This document shows positions 37,061 through 52,700 of a DNA stretch of 64,000 nucleotides, in pieces. The position numbers and the translations under genes were made by a program. Under the pieces are notes generated by a model that saw only the letters and a list, made by a program, of their open reading frames with translations, did not search any database and was not told where the DNA came from. This DNA comes from Artemisia argyi (taxonomy: Eukaryota > Streptophyta > Magnoliopsida > Asterales > Asteraceae): the NCBI GenBank assembly GCA_030686995.1, contig CM060686.1:69778319-69842318 (forward strand), written 5' to 3'. Position 1 is the stretch's first letter; each line of letters begins with the position of its first letter.

Positions 37061-39157
37061 CTTATAAAGCAAATTTGTCTATTCCTAAAACTAAAACTTT
37101 TAAAAAATAGTATGAAATAAACCAAGGCATGGACTCTATAGGTGTGGCTTGAAATGAGACGCGCTAAAACGCGACGAGTCATTTTTATTCAACTTCAATA
37201 TATTTATTATTATTATTATTATTACTTTTTATAAAAATGAAGAATATTACATATATTGATAGTTTATTAATCTTATTTATTATGTACAACGCTTTTTGTA
37301 AACTTGATATATATGATATAAATATGCATATTTTTTGTCGCCTTATGTCAAGCCTTAAAAACGCAAAAGCTTCGCCTTTTTCGTTAAAACGTGAGGCTTA
37401 GTAATGTCGTCACGCCACGCCTCACGCTATTGATAACCTTGAATCTACCCTTTAATATCCACTAAAATTAAATGCTTAAAAAACAACCTAAGGCATATGC
37501 TACACCTACAAAAAAAACATCCACAAAAGTGTCAGGGAGTGATTGACTTAATTAGAAAGAAGACAGGGAAACTATAAAAAAAAAAAAAAAAAAAAAAAAA
37601 TACAATAATCACACTCTTACACTTCAGTTTGTGGATGTTTTTTATGTGAGTGTAGCATAACTCGTGATTTAATCAGATTGCTCATTAGAATTTTAAAGTG
37701 TATATAGGCGTAGTCTCCATATGGAACTTGGGTGTGCAAGTATCGTCGTTGACGACAATTGCACACTAAAGTTCACACATGACTTTGCCTGCACTATCGA
37801 AGGTTCTAAGAATTACACATGCAATTCGGCCAAATCATAAAGACATGTCTTTGTCATTTAACTTCTTTTTTTATGATTGGATGATTACCAAGATTAATAA
37901 GGCCACAAGAAATAGAGAATACATTGAATTCCATGGAAATACTTGATCACTTTTTTTTTTTTTTTGACAAAGATGTGACAAACCAAAGTTATTTGAAGAA
38001 GATAGGAGCATTTGCCACTTTACCAATGTAACATAACCAAAAACTTGGATACTATGGACTTGTTGGTTATTAAAGACAAAAAAGACCGATTGGAAACTCC
38101 TTTCTATATCTTTGTTGCCAGCAGTAAAAATGTTTGACGCTAAAACGTGATTTCTCAAGCTCAATTCCTATCATGTGCAAACAATCCTAAAGAGGCAACA
38201 TAAACTTTTGAAAACTGAGGGTTTTATCGGGTTCAACTATGTGCGGTAGTGGGTTCAAACATCGCGAATTAGTCGGAAATAAGTTCGGAAGCCATAGTAC
38301 CCCCAAAAAATGCTTAAATTCATCTAATAGTGACGAACTTACTTATATGTTCAATAACCATATGTGAATTGTAAAAGTATATCATATAGCTTATGTATTT
38401 TCAAATTTTGTTCTGGTATCATACATGAGTTGTGCTGAAGGTCATTAATTACCATCTACCAGCTACACCGGTTAAAATAAATACTTGACAAATTTCTAAA
38501 ACAATTAGGTGACGCGCATATATAAAAATTGACTGTATGTAAAGTTTATGTGTGAGCGTATGTGTCTGGTTAAGTTATGTAAACTTTCTAAATTAGTAGA
38601 TAATCAAAAGAAACCATAAATGCTACCATTTTTATGTTGTAGAACTGCACAAAAGAACGCAACACGAATATATAAACTTTCTATAGCTCCATAGAAAATT
38701 ATCGATAAACTTCTAAGCAATATATGCAAAACAAAAAGTTAACATGCTCTCTTTATACTTGAGATGAATATCAAACTCAATCACTTTTCGCAACCTTTTG
38801 CAATCTCTTTTTTAAGTTTTTCTCTACTTCCCTTTGAGAACTTTAGCACACTTGCTATCAAAAGGTTATGATAGCAAAATATGTCATGCTTCTAAAACAT
38901 TTTTTTGTCAAAGGTTATTGTGAAGTATAAAGCTTCCAATCCCACATCGCGTTCAGGAACAATTCTCACTTATACATATACTGTGACGTATAACATATGA
39001 ATAAGTTGAATTAAGTATTAAGTTGTTGGCTTAGGTGTGTGTATTGCTGTCATAAGAAAAGAAAAATTATGATAGCAACTTCAGCATTGGCTCATCGGTT
39101 TATATAATTTCTCAATTTTTTACTTTAAAAAAGGTTCCTCTTATCATTTATTTAAAA

Positions 39158-39449
39158 GGGAAAATTATCTAAAAATGCATTAAAGTTGACACTTTTTACC
39201 ATTGTGTGTAGCCATTTTTTTTCCTAATGTGTGACTAAACTTTCAAATTTGGTTCATTGTGTGTATTTTGTGAATATTCAACCCTGTAAAATGACCATTC
39301 TATCCTTCAAAATTTGGAAAGGGTAAGGGTAAAATGGTCACAAAATACAAACAATGTACCAAATTTGAAAGTTTAATCACACATTAAGAAGAAGAAAAAA
39401 TAACTACACACAATAGTAAAAAAGTGTCAACTTTAATACATTTTTAGAC
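39158..39449. mobile_element. MULE-type MITE, 292 bp, with empty site in copy 3
   Basis: Inverted repeats of more than 100 bases (ATTAAAGTTGACACTTTTTAC and on, paired with the opposite arm) and an exact 9-bp duplication TATTTAAAA (39149-39157, 39450-39458). Copy 3 reads TTATTTAAAATAATA without the insertion at 54436-54450, a natural empty site. Confidence 0.85.
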
Positions 39450-39614
39450 TATTTAAAATAATAGGTCGTATACTCGTATCTCATACATTCATTTACACAA
39501 ATAAATTTTTCACGCGCTTCGATAGTTCGATCATCAATTTTTTAGAATAATATCTCATATACTAATGAGTAAACCAACAACTTCTAGTCTTCTACAGCTA
39601 TAATTTTATGTAAA

Positions 39615-40168
39615 CGAGGTGGGCAACGGTCCGCCGCGTTGCGGCGGGACGTTGTTTCATGTCGTTGATTATTGCACAATATTTTTTTTTAAGTAGAAAG
39701 TGGGTTAGATGTTCGGTGCGGGGTTAAAAAGTCCCGAAAAAAATTGAAACGGCGTGGTTCTTGATGACGTTTTGCGGCGGGGACGTGTATCCATGGATAT
39801 TGATCAAGAACAGTAAAGACCACCACCGTAACAACATTATTGTGGATGTTAATAAAGTGGTTATATTAATAAGCAATAAATAAGCATGTTTGTTTATAAA
39901 GACATTGGGTTGTGTTTGGCCTTTGTAGTGTGCAAAATAAATAAAGGTCAATATATGAAGAAGCCACCTTTCCTTGATTTATATTTGACCGAATATTAAA
40001 TAACTTGTGTAGAATCAATGTCTTGAGACTTGAGAGACTGAATATGATTATTGTATAACAACTAACATGCGGATCAATGATGGGCCAAAAGGAGCCCGAT
40101 GAAAAGCCTAGAGTTTTACTGATGTGAGATTGCGTCATTTGACGCTACATTACTATATATAGTAATAA
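39615..40168 (-). mobile_element. Helitron-like element with unusual tips, 554 bp
   Basis: On the - strand it starts TTATTACTATATATAG after A. It ends in a 7-8 bp GC-rich hairpin (CCCGCCGCAACGCGGCGG) followed by CCACCTCG, then T. The aligned copy 3 reads GTAAATTCTC straight through (about 55080), confirming both ends and an A|T insertion with no target duplication. The CTCG tip is shared with the element at 14216. Confidence 0.65.
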
Positions 40169-40360
40169 TTCTCAAGATTTGTTTCAGAAAAATAAAAAAA
40201 TAAAAATTACACGCCATAACCAAATACAATTTACAAAAATTAATATTCGAACATAACTCGAACTCACAACTTCTTTGTATTATGTTAGAGCTAATTCAGT
40301 AACTTGTTAAAACAAAACAATAGCAATGACTTCAGAAAGAGTTTTTGCTTATTTATAAAC

Positions 40361-40572
40361 GAGTAAATTGCAAAAATCGTCCTTAAAGTTTAGTCAAATT
40401 GCAATTTCGTCTCTGATGTTTGGTAAGTGCAAGAATCGTCCCTGTGGAAAACTTTGAGGCAAAAATTGTCCTTGACCTACATTAAATTACTAAAATACCC
40501 TAGTCTCTATATTAATTTTCAGTTTCTTACACAAATGGTCCATGTGTTTCGTCAGGTTTTACAGATTTAGTC
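40361..40572 (+). repeat. Left terminal inverted repeat of the outer MULE
   Basis: Pairs with the reverse complement of 53668-53881. Confidence 0.85.
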
Positions 40573-40584
40573 TTATTTCTTTTT

Positions 40585-42249
<1,665 letters not shown>

Positions 42250-42607
42250 GAGGGTTATTGTGAGATCATGCTTAAAGTTGTAAAAGTAAGTCCTAATCTA
42301 GACCGTTGGATCAAAGTATTTTGTGTTTAATGAGATGAGTGGCAGTTTTGTAATTAACAATAAGTATAGGGGCAAATGTATCATATTGTAACTAAAGAAA
42401 GAGCGGGCTAGTTTGTATCAAGTTGCATACATAAATGAGGATTGATTTGACTTAAAGTCAAAGAAGCAAAAATCACTCATCAGTTACATTAAATCCCACT
42501 TTTGAAGCTCACTACCAATTAAAATCATATCATCAAGAATTATACTCGGCAAAAAATTGGGGATTTCGATCGTGTAGCAACTGATTATAACATAGGGTTA
42601 TAAAAGC

Positions 42608-45600
42608 ATGGCTAACTTAGAAGACAACAACGGCATTGGTGATTTACCGCCAATTTTAAGAGGTAAGTGATCCATCTTTTGGTCTTTAAACTATAATGTT
42701 TAGTGTATTGTGTAAGCGTATACTAAAGAAAAACGCACATTTGCATGTTGATTTTGAAGTTAGAAGAAGTACTAGGTTGATTGATCAAATGGCGGAAAAG
42801 AATGGACCAGGGTTTGGAACCATCGATTTAACTTCAGATCAAGAAAATAATGATGTATCAGGTATGAATTTACTTAATTGAAACCATATTGTTTGTGTTT
42901 CTGGTAAAATATGTATTTTTTTTTTGTTTTTTTTTTATGTTATTGATCCTGTCAGTTTGTATGCGTGTTGTGGGTCTTTGATATGTATCTATGTACCTTA
43001 AACTTGTGATTAACCTAAAAACAATATAACTTTTGTTGTTATGTCAATATGTTCAATGAACAAATCACACATATAAGTTTTATTTTTGGATAAACCAAAC
43101 ACCCATATAACTTTTTAGATTTGCTGAACCAAACACGCTTATATATTGGTTGTGAAATGTATATGTGTATCTGTTAATTGGATGGTAGGTGGGTGTATGT
43201 GAATGAACCAAACACCCATATAGCTTATAGTTATGCTGAACCAATTACCTAGAACGTGTATGTGATCTGGTATGTCAACTGGAGTGTATCAAATATTACC
43301 GGAATGTATCTGTGTATATAGCATTGGAATTTATTTGGTGTATATTGTATCTGAATTTATCTGGGTATACATTAATGAACCAAAAACTCATGCAGGTTAT
43401 AGTGATGGTGAAAAAACCACTAGTATTACTTATATGTGATGTGGCGTGACAAATGGTGTGTATCCGTGTACCTCAAAACCATATAACTTGTGGTTAATAT
43501 AAAAAAGTTATAACTTGTGATGTGATGTCAAAAGCTTTGTAGTTTTTTGCTGAACCAATATAATGTTTTAGTTTTGCCGAACCAAAACAACAATAGATAT
43601 TTTTAGTTTTGATGACCCAAACACGCCTATAAATTGTATCTGATCTCTGAAAATGGTGATGGGGATGTATCCATGTGTCCATGTATCCATGTATCTGTGG
43701 ATGTATCTCCGAAAATGGTGATGGGGATGTATCCATGTATCTGTGGATTGGGATGTATATGTGTATCTGTTGAATGAAAATATGTGTTTCTAGCGATTAG
43801 GATGTGTAGTGTATGTTCTGTACATGGATACATGGGATACATAAAAAGATACATGGTATACATTAAACGATACATGAATACATGTGTTTTAACCAAATAT
43901 GTTTTGTATTGGTATACATCATAAAAGAAGTTTGTGATATGCGTGTGTGTAACGGTTGACTGAAAATATGTGTTTCACGCAAGTAGTATTTGTATTGTGT
44001 GTTCGGTACACCGATACATGGGATACATAAAAAGATACATGGGATACATCATCACGATACTTGCATACATGTGTTTCAACGAATTATGATTTGTATTGTT
44101 ATTACATATGCATATATTGATGTACATGATACAGGCAGAGGATTCCATGGAGGTAATAGGAGGACACGAACAAGAAGTGTACCTGTAAAGAAACGTCCTG
44201 TGGGTAGTCTGGAAGGGGATGTTTTTTTACCTTTTCTTGGTGGGGATCAGCAAAAAGATGATGAAGGGGAAGCGGAAAAGAAGTAAATTCTTTATTGTTT
44301 CCAAGGACAAAGTTGGGAAGAAGGGTGTTGGTAAAAGGAAATTAGGTTTGAGTAAACGAAATGGAAAAAAGGGTCTAGTTGATGAGGAGAAGGAGGATGA
44401 GGAAGGTGTTTATAATGAGGTTGGGGTGAGGAAGCGAATTTGCAAGGGTAAGTTTGTTGGTGAGGATGTAAAGAAGAAAAAGGGTGAAAAGGGTGTTGGT
44501 TGTAAGGTACTAGTTGTAGACCGGATACATCAACGAATATCGTTATGGTCGTTGCATCGTCTACTACCAAAACTGTCAACAAAACAGAGAGAAGATGTTG
44601 AGGAGATGGGGTTTGGAGCTGTTCTTGGGTTTAGGATTAAGGATGTACCAACAAGGTTATGTTATTGGCTGTTAGATAACTTTGATGAAGATAGATGCGT
44701 ACTGAATGTGGATGGTAAGGCTATAAGTATTACGAGAGAGACGGTGAGAGATGTCCTTGGGATACCAATGGGGAATGTACCGGTGAAAGCAGTTGATGAA
44801 GCTGATTGTAGACACCATCTTGTTGTTGAATGGAAGAAACAGTTTGAAAGTATGACAACGTATAAACACATCCCCGTGGAGAGACAGATATACACTCAAG
44901 CTGACGGAGGATGGTTGTTTAAGCTCAATTTTTTGGTTCTCTACTTCACATCAATTGGTGAATCAAACAAGAACGCTACTGTGAACTTACGGTTTTTTAA
45001 CTGTATCCAGGATGAGATCGATATCCCTGGATTTGATTGGTGTAGCTATGTTCTTGAGTGTCTTGTTTGGACCAAAAAAAGCTGGATTAGGACTCGCCAT
45101 TATTGCGGGCCGGTTATCGTTCTGTTGGTATGTTAGTCAATATTTTATATCAGTCAAATTTTATTTAATTTTTTTTGTGTATTGAAAAATGTAATGATCC
45201 CACAGGTTGTGTACGCTGAATCGATGCGAAAAATTAGAGGAAATGGGGATGTTCAGATGCCATTGGTAAACAGTTGGACGGTGGACCTTTTCAACAAACT
45301 AGAAGAAGAGAGGTTAAGTCCGGAGAGTGTGGAGGCGAGTCAAAAGAGTGTTGAGGTAATTATAAATAGTTTTCAAAAGTTATTTGCAGAACGTATGTGT
45401 ATGTATATAAGTTGGTGTGGTTCCCTGCGTATGAAGTGTAGTTCGAATGTATGTAAAGAAAAGCCACCCGTTGATGTACTTATATACTGATAGCACTATG
45501 CATATGTATGAGGTTTAAAAAATGTATCGTTAATCCACGTATACTTAGTTATGCTTCAAAATGGAATATAAATGGAACATAGATGGTAAACATGTGTTAG

Positions 45601-47768
45601 TTCTTCTTCACAATGGAATATAAAAGTAGTATTATTTAGTTGGTATAATGTAACGTAAATTTGGTACATGCAATATTTTATATGGGGATGTGTCATTTGA
45701 TTTTGGGTTTGCAATACAGGAAATTATAAAGAGTTTGGCAGAAAAATACAAAAAGGCGGGGGAGCTTATGCATGAGGCAGACGAGGAAATGGATCAGGCG
45801 CTGGAAGAAAATCCTACTGATGAAGGGCTTCTTCAGATGAAGCAGCTACGTGATGCTATGTTTCGTACACATGTGTTTCGTGAGCCAGCAAATGAAAGTA
45901 CGAAACCAACTGAGGATGAGAATGATGGGGTTTATTGTACTCCAGAAAATGATGTACCAAAGATGTGTAGTTTCAAGGATGCACCGGAGGAGCCGTTCCC
46001 GTTTACTCAGGTTTATGGGACACCATCTGCTTTTGTAGCATATAGTGAACAGTTGTCAGCAGAAAGAAGTATTAAAGAGAAGAGGCTAAGAAGTGATCAG
46101 GTCAATGTTTCAAAATTCGATTTAAACATAAGACAACCACCTGCAAGACAAGGTAGGAGTGTAGATGTGAGAGGTGGTGACAGATCCATTGCTGAAGCAG
46201 AAGAGCTGTTGGAATCCCTACAGGTTTATGATTCTCAAGATCTACCACATTTCGATTGTTTTACTCCTGAAAAATTAAGAGTTGGTAGGCAAGAACCAGG
46301 TGTGTCAGAAAATGTGTGTAATGGCGCAATTACTCCATACACCATTTGTGATGAAGCACCGTTACAGACCATTATCCCAAAGGAAACAAATGTAAGGCCT
46401 AAACGTTATGGCAGACCAGCTGAGGTCTTATGCTCCCCGTGGATAAGAAGGGCATGTTCGTTGGTTGGTGGTTTGGCGGGGCACGAGAAAAGAGTTACTG
46501 AATGTTTGTTCAGTGGGCGTTTCTCAGAAACGTAAGTAAATGTGTGTTAGTAATAATTGTTAAATATAGCCCGGTACATTTTGTTGTTTATTCATTGTTA
46601 TTTGTGTTATAGGGACATCCTGCTGATTATGAATGTGCACCGAGGGTCGTGTTTGAGAGCTTGTGCCCAGGGATAAAGATATCAAGTGAGGCGGTAGACA
46701 TGTTCACAAAGGTGTTAAATGATGCTGAGAAATACCGTGATCCGAAGAAACTTATGTGCAAGGTGTTTTGTGATACGTCGCTTATGGTATGTATGATATA
46801 ACACATTAGTAGAATGGTACATATAAAGAATGTGTGAACATTGGTTTCAGCTGCTTATTTATATTGATGAAGTGTCACTAATAAAAAAAAATCATGTAAA
46901 CAGAGTGAATGGGATGTAATGGATTTGGCCGACAAAAGATTTGATGTCAAGGAGTCTGCAGATAAATTTATTAAAGGCATGGTGAGCATTTTGCGAAGAA
47001 CAGTGTATGGAAGTTTGGTTAATGTGGATTTGGTAATATTCGTGACCTAAATGTCTAGTTATGTGAAAATGACACATAATTGTAACAACTATTTGACTGT
47101 CATAAAAACGGATAATAATGTATATGTATATTGTTTTGTGGTAGGTGTTTTTCCCCATAATTCAAGGTGGTCATTTATTTGTTGTATGTGTGCATCTCAA
47201 AAGGAAGGAGGTACATGTCCTGGATAATATGCTTTTAGGGAGTGAAGATGTGTCAGAGAGATATAGCGGTCTAGTTGGATTTCTGGTACATTTATATACG
47301 AATAAAGTTTGTCTTTTTCTAAGTACTATGCGGGTAACTGCATATATAATACTTTGTGAATCAATCCAACAGGTTGCGCGGTTTGAAGACTTCCTTTCAT
47401 TTGAAAGTCATCCAGCACAGGGGTTTCTGAGGAATGCTCACCCCCAGCTGTTACGCTTAGGATGTATGACAAAGAATAAAAAAATTGACTGTGGGGTCTT
47501 TGCGATGCGACACATGGAGACGTACCTATTCGGCGGGGTGTATGATGACCTTTGTGAATTTAGAAGAGAGGGGAAGGATCAACAACATCAATTAGATGAA
47601 CTTCGTCAGAAGTATGCTGCAAAAATTCTCTTGGCGGACATAAACAATAAGAAAGCTGATTTTGAATATGAAGCAGAAGCGTACAGAAGGCTGCCTTTAC
47701 AAGAAAGGAAAAGATTAGAGGCTGCTTCATATGAAACACTTAAGGCGCGTGTTGGGAGTATGCTTTAG
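42608..47768 (+). pseudogene. MULE-borne Ulp1-type cysteine protease gene, frameshifted
   Basis: Family role: C48 peptidase fold, which cuts SUMO or related tails in cellular homologues; its job in MULEs is unknown. Best exons: 44135-45127, 45206-45355, 45720-46531, 46613-46786, 46904-47032, 47145-47285, 47373-47768, with possible small 5' exons from ATG 42608. An N-terminal Lys/Arg-rich part is followed by the domain typical of these proteins (near 44590-44780: MGFGAVLGFRIKDVPTRL, then YWLLDNFDEDR and VRDVLGIPMG). The catalytic triad is present: His at 47172 (GGHLFVV), Asp at 47223 (LDNM), Cys at 47490 (IDCGVFAMRHMETY). Damage: the 5' frame ends at a stop at 44286 while the conserved frame is shifted, and the 46531/46613 junction is out of phase. 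Otherwise it looks fresh. Confidence 0.75.
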
Positions 47769-48948
47769 GACGTCAGTGTTGAAGTGGGTTTGGTACACAA
47801 GTCCGCACAGATGTGGGGCTTTTGAACTTAATATTTTGAATAATGTGTCTTAGTTAGTTAAAGACTTGTCTTATGAAATGGTAGTGCATTTAGTTTTAAT
47901 CTTTTGTTTCCCTAAGGGTTGGTGTAGCACCTAGGCCGAACAAGTGTGGCCTTTGGTACACAGAAAAGCTAAACTGATGTGTATCTATTTAAAAGGTGTT
48001 ATCTAAATTAAGTATTTATGTTTCTATGGCAATATATTGTTGTATGGTAGTATATTAGATGCGTGAGGCCATGAGTAAGGTATATTTTGTCCTGCAAATG
48101 TAGGCGTATACACAGAAAAGCTAACCAGGTCATGTACTAGTAAATTGCAGGCCAAATCAATGCTTTAAAAATGGTATAATCATACTTACATACAATCATG
48201 CTATTGAAACAGATTTCTAACTTATATATTGTGAGATCAACACATATAATTTGTGCTATGTGTGCATGTATCCATGTGTATGTGTGATTGTAATTACAGC
48301 AACATTAAAATGATGCATATGCAGAGAATATGGAGATTAAAACTAGTGTAATAAGTAGTGTAAACTGAATACGTAAAAAAAGCATGTACGTATCTAAAAA
48401 GTTAAAAATATGGTAACCAAGTGAAATGGTAAATAAATGAAGAAAAAAGATACGATATTATTCAAAATAAAACCAGACACACTTCAAGTCGAATACTAAA
48501 CAAAAAGACCGTTGTAGGCTAACTAGAACGTAAATGGGTCAATGTAAAGTAACAACTCATTGTCGTACGCATAAGTTTCCTTGTAGAGAGCCTGGTACAC
48601 GGATTTCCCTAGACTTATTTTCTTTCAGGCCAATTTGTTGCATCATTGTATCAATACATACCACAATAACTGCATATCCTCATTGGCTTATCGGTTTTCA
48701 TGAAACCGATATACATGTTTGGGTTACTCGACATGCAACAATCACCACATGTACCTTATAAAATTAACAAGATAGAAGGGAAGGAACGTTCATTTATTAA
48801 ATGCAAATATCAGGAACCCGATTTCATGTAAGAATGTAGCGACAAAAGTTTAAATACAAAACAAATTATATACCTTTAATGGAAGAAAGGTAACATATAT
48901 CAAAATGATGGCACACAATACATTTTGTGAACACAATCAAGAATAATA

Positions 48949-49467
48949 TGTTGAGAAAAGTGACACCGGACTGAAGCAAACCCGCAACTAAAATAGAAAT
49001 ATAATAAAAGATGACACACGGATATAACGTGGAAAACCCCGATAGGGTAAAAACCACGGGCAAGGAAAGATACGTTTCACTATGTAAAACTAGGAGTTAC
49101 ACCTTTTCTCTAGTTACAAGGATAATACAAATTTATATCTCTTGTACCACGAAATATACTAAACTCTCTTGTACTACACAAGAAGTACCAGGAGAAAGAT
49201 TTCAAGAAAGAATGAGAAGTGAGAATGGGATGCAAAACAATGCCAATGGTCTTTGCCTTTTATAGGCACCAAATTGAGGGCCTGACATCATTCATGACAA
49301 CCAAGATCCAAGTTGTAGTCCCAACAATATCAACTTGAAATATCAACTTGCAAGATTCCTTATCCAAGATACATTGTATCTTTCCACGTTATATCCGTGT
49401 GTCATCTTTTATTATATTTCTATTTTAGTTGCGGGTTTGCTTCAGTCCGGTGTCACTTTTCTCAACA
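48949..49467. mobile_element. 519-bp LTR-like insertion with palindromic ends
   Basis: Starts TGTTGAGAAAAGTGACACC and ends with its exact inverse (GGTGTCACTTTTCTCAACA), so it has TG...CA tips and a 5-bp duplication TAATA (48944-48948, 49468-49472). The inverted ends extend about 85 bases. The interior contains ACGTGGAAAACCCC and GGTAAAAACCACGGGC, words common just downstream of the transcription start in copia-type LTRs. It lies in the 2-kb spacer between the two convergent MULE genes. It could be a solo LTR with unusually palindromic ends or a fold-back element. Confidence 0.6.
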
Positions 49468-49752
49468 TAATAAGTTTTCCCAAACACCCTTGAAAACCAG
49501 GTTAATCTTATAATTACTAACTGTGAAACACAGGTTATATTTACAAAACACTTAACACTCATGGCACATGAAACATAGTGAGACCAGATGGAAAAATAAA
49601 TAAAAAAGCATTCCATTAAACAAGAATCCAACATACGCAATAAAGCAAGAGTTATTAAAATTGCTTAAAAAAACAATAAACCAATAAACCAATAAACCAA
49701 TAGTTAATAAAAATGTGAACATCTAAAAATGTTATTCTTCAACGTGGTTGGG

Positions 49753-52700
49753 TTAGGCCATTTGTTCATCCAAATCTGCTTTCTTTTTGGGACAATTACG
49801 AGAATCATGATAATCATAGGTGTCACAATAGTTGCAATGACGCGGAGGCTTGTTTGATCGGGTCATGGCTATCTCGGCCTGTGTTTGATGCCTCTTCAAA
49901 GAAACAGATCCTTTATTACGACATTCAGGGGCAACAATGTTAACCGTCTCAGGTTCCTTGACACCAAGCGCAGCAGCATACAATTCTTTCTTGCTCATTT
50001 CAGGGGCATTTGGGATGTCGATTTTCACTTGTTCTAGTAATGTATAAAGGTCATCCTTGTAAATGTGTAACTTTTGAATATCAGTGACCAAACGGGTAAC
50101 CGAATCTTCAACAGTGCCGTAAATTTCTCTAAGAACACCGTTAACACATTCTACCGGATTTGACAAGCTTGCAACGTCCACGGGCCTTGTGACAATCTTG
50201 TTGGGCAGAGCATACTTTGACCATCTTCGCTGCAAGTATTTCTTAGGGAAATGGAACACTTTGGACAACCTAAGCACATAAAAAATATGGCGACACAGCA
50301 ACCCATAGCACTCGTACTTTAAGCAGCTACATTTGATGTCACAACTAGCTGGCACATACTTGACCTACATGTTAAAGGAAACCTTGACTTAAACTACGCA
50401 TATTAGTGATATATTTGTATAACATAAACAAATATACGGATAGTGTTACCTCATATTTAGCTTCAACAGATACACCATGTATCGTTGTGTAATCAGCTTC
50501 AGTATCGCGAATCATATAAGTAAGTGATGTATCATCTTCTTGAACAGTAAGTGAACAACAATGATACAATGACTCAAATATCTCATCCTGAACATCATAG
50601 AAGACAGTGTGTGTATACAGTTCTGCGGCTTCCTTTTCAACTTGTAAGTGAGTTTTGAAATCAGGTGTTGTGTATTTTGAGTCATGTGTGTTCTTCCCAT
50701 ATTTGAATCTTTGGCAGTCCATTGCAGTATCAAAATGACTAAGGAATTCGATCAAACTCAAGTGTGGGTTAAACAGCTGGCCAAAAAAGTGATTCTCACT
50801 TTCGGACCTCGATGTCGTGCGCATCAGACCAAACATCGGTTCATGCCTGAAATAGGCAGGTATCCAGTTGAACCGCATATCGAACATATCTTGAAGCCAC
50901 TTATGCTCAGTAAGCTCAAAATCTGTCATTATCTTGTTCCACTGTACATCAAACACTTCGGGCTCGATCCTGTCAGTCCATACAATACCACACAAACGCC
51001 TTTTAAAATCCGTGTCGCTGCATAATGCAGGCCCCACCTAAACACAATATTCAGTGATTAATGTAAAATGATTTCAAATAACGCGTAATAAGGTTTGCAT
51101 ACATACATGCTTTAAAAAATGGTTTATACCGGGTATATGTCCTGATCTCACAATATACAATATATATAAGTTATAGCTTATAGGTGTCAATGAACCAAAC
51201 ACTAGAAATATATGTGTAACTGTTTATATGGGTTTTAATATGTTTTGAGTGTATCCGTGATTCAACCAAACACCCATTTAGTTGTGGTGCCGAACCCGTA
51301 TAATAACAATAACTAGTATATTGTTAATAACAATAACAATAATTAAAGTTTTACTTCAAAAGAATACCTTTGTACTAAGTTTTGACATTATATGCCACAT
51401 ACAAAGACGGTGGCGGCTATCCAGGAGTATCTTTTCAATAGCTATCTTCATAGCCGGATCTTGGTCAGTGACAACAACCTTGGGAACTTTAACGAATATC
51501 TTTTTAAACCTTTTCAATAGCCACGTGTATCTTTTTGCAGATTCGCTAGCTAACAAGGCAGCAGCAAATATGACACATCTGTTGTGATTATCAATGCCCG
51601 TAAAAGGGACAAGCACCATATTGTACCTACATAAAGTATGAAGAAACATGTGTATCAGTATGTGCCAAACCAAACTAGTTAAGTATAAGGGAAGTATAAA
51701 ATGGCATGATACCTGTTTGAACGAAACGTTGCGTCAAATGACACAACATCACCAAAGGCAGCGTAATTACGCTTGGCTTGCTCGTCTGCCCAAAACAAAC
51801 CAACCAATTCTTTAGATTCTTTGTCTTGTTTGTATTCAACAGAATAGTTATCGAAATATTCTTCTCGGCTCAACAGCTTATCAATGACCATTTGAGCATC
51901 ACGCTCACCGATGAATTCATTCAAACCACGCTTGTAGTTCTTGCATTCAACATCTGTTGCCCCTATATATTCAAAGCCACCGTACATTTCTTTCAACACT
52001 TTCCAGGATCTAACGGGGCCTATGTTGACATTAGAAAGTTTGTTTAACAGTTGCTGTTTCGAGAAAGTCAGCCTACGAGATGCCCTAAGATACTTTAAAT
52101 CGTCTTCATATACTAAACTATGGTTGTGTTTCTCAATAAACTTGGACACACATACTTTCCATCTGGTAGTTTCTTAAGCCTAAGTTGTGCGTTACATCCA
52201 CAACGACAAGATGCGCGTTTCCTTCTTTTTATGACCTTAGTCACGCCTAAAGGGTTGGTGGGTTGTGGTTTATCATCTTTTAGATTTCCGGCCTTGGGTG
52301 AGGGTTTAAATCCTTGTCTAACACAATAAAAATACTTATTGTTGGGTTCATCTTTGCTGTCTTTGGTATATTTTTGGCCACCCTTTCTAACCTCAAAACC
52401 ACCTTCTCTTGCGTAATCTTTGTAAGCATTTAGAGCTAATTCAAGTGTATCAAAGACTTGGCCTTCTATAGGTTTATTAATAACTTTGGGGACCCAAAAT
52501 TTAGTACCGTTAGGAGTAGGTTGAAAACTTCCAACCTGATGATCATGAGGAGGCGTAAATAGATAATCACCAGAAACGTCCTGTGGCTCATTGTTAACTG
52601 CTCGAGGAGTGAGTTGTTCACCTAAAAAAATGTAATACGGGTTAGAAAAATGTATCAAATTAGTAAGTATACGGGAAGTATAAAACGGCAATAACTTATT

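Larger units (their letters stand above)
37660..40360. repeat. Tandem duplication, copy 2 (carries two insertions)
   Basis: Matches copy 1 in its first 1.5 kb and copy 3 from about 38645 to 40351. Relative to copy 3 it has a 292-bp MULE-type MITE (39158-39449) and a 554-bp Helitron-like element (39615-40168). It ends at the target duplication of the large MULE. Confidence 0.8.

Noticed and set aside
43494..43896. Met/Tyr/Pro/His-rich repeated frames on the - strand
   Set aside because: The + strand here has GATACATG/GTATCCATG repeats in the 5' intron region of the MULE protease gene; the frames have no domain and shift with the repeat.
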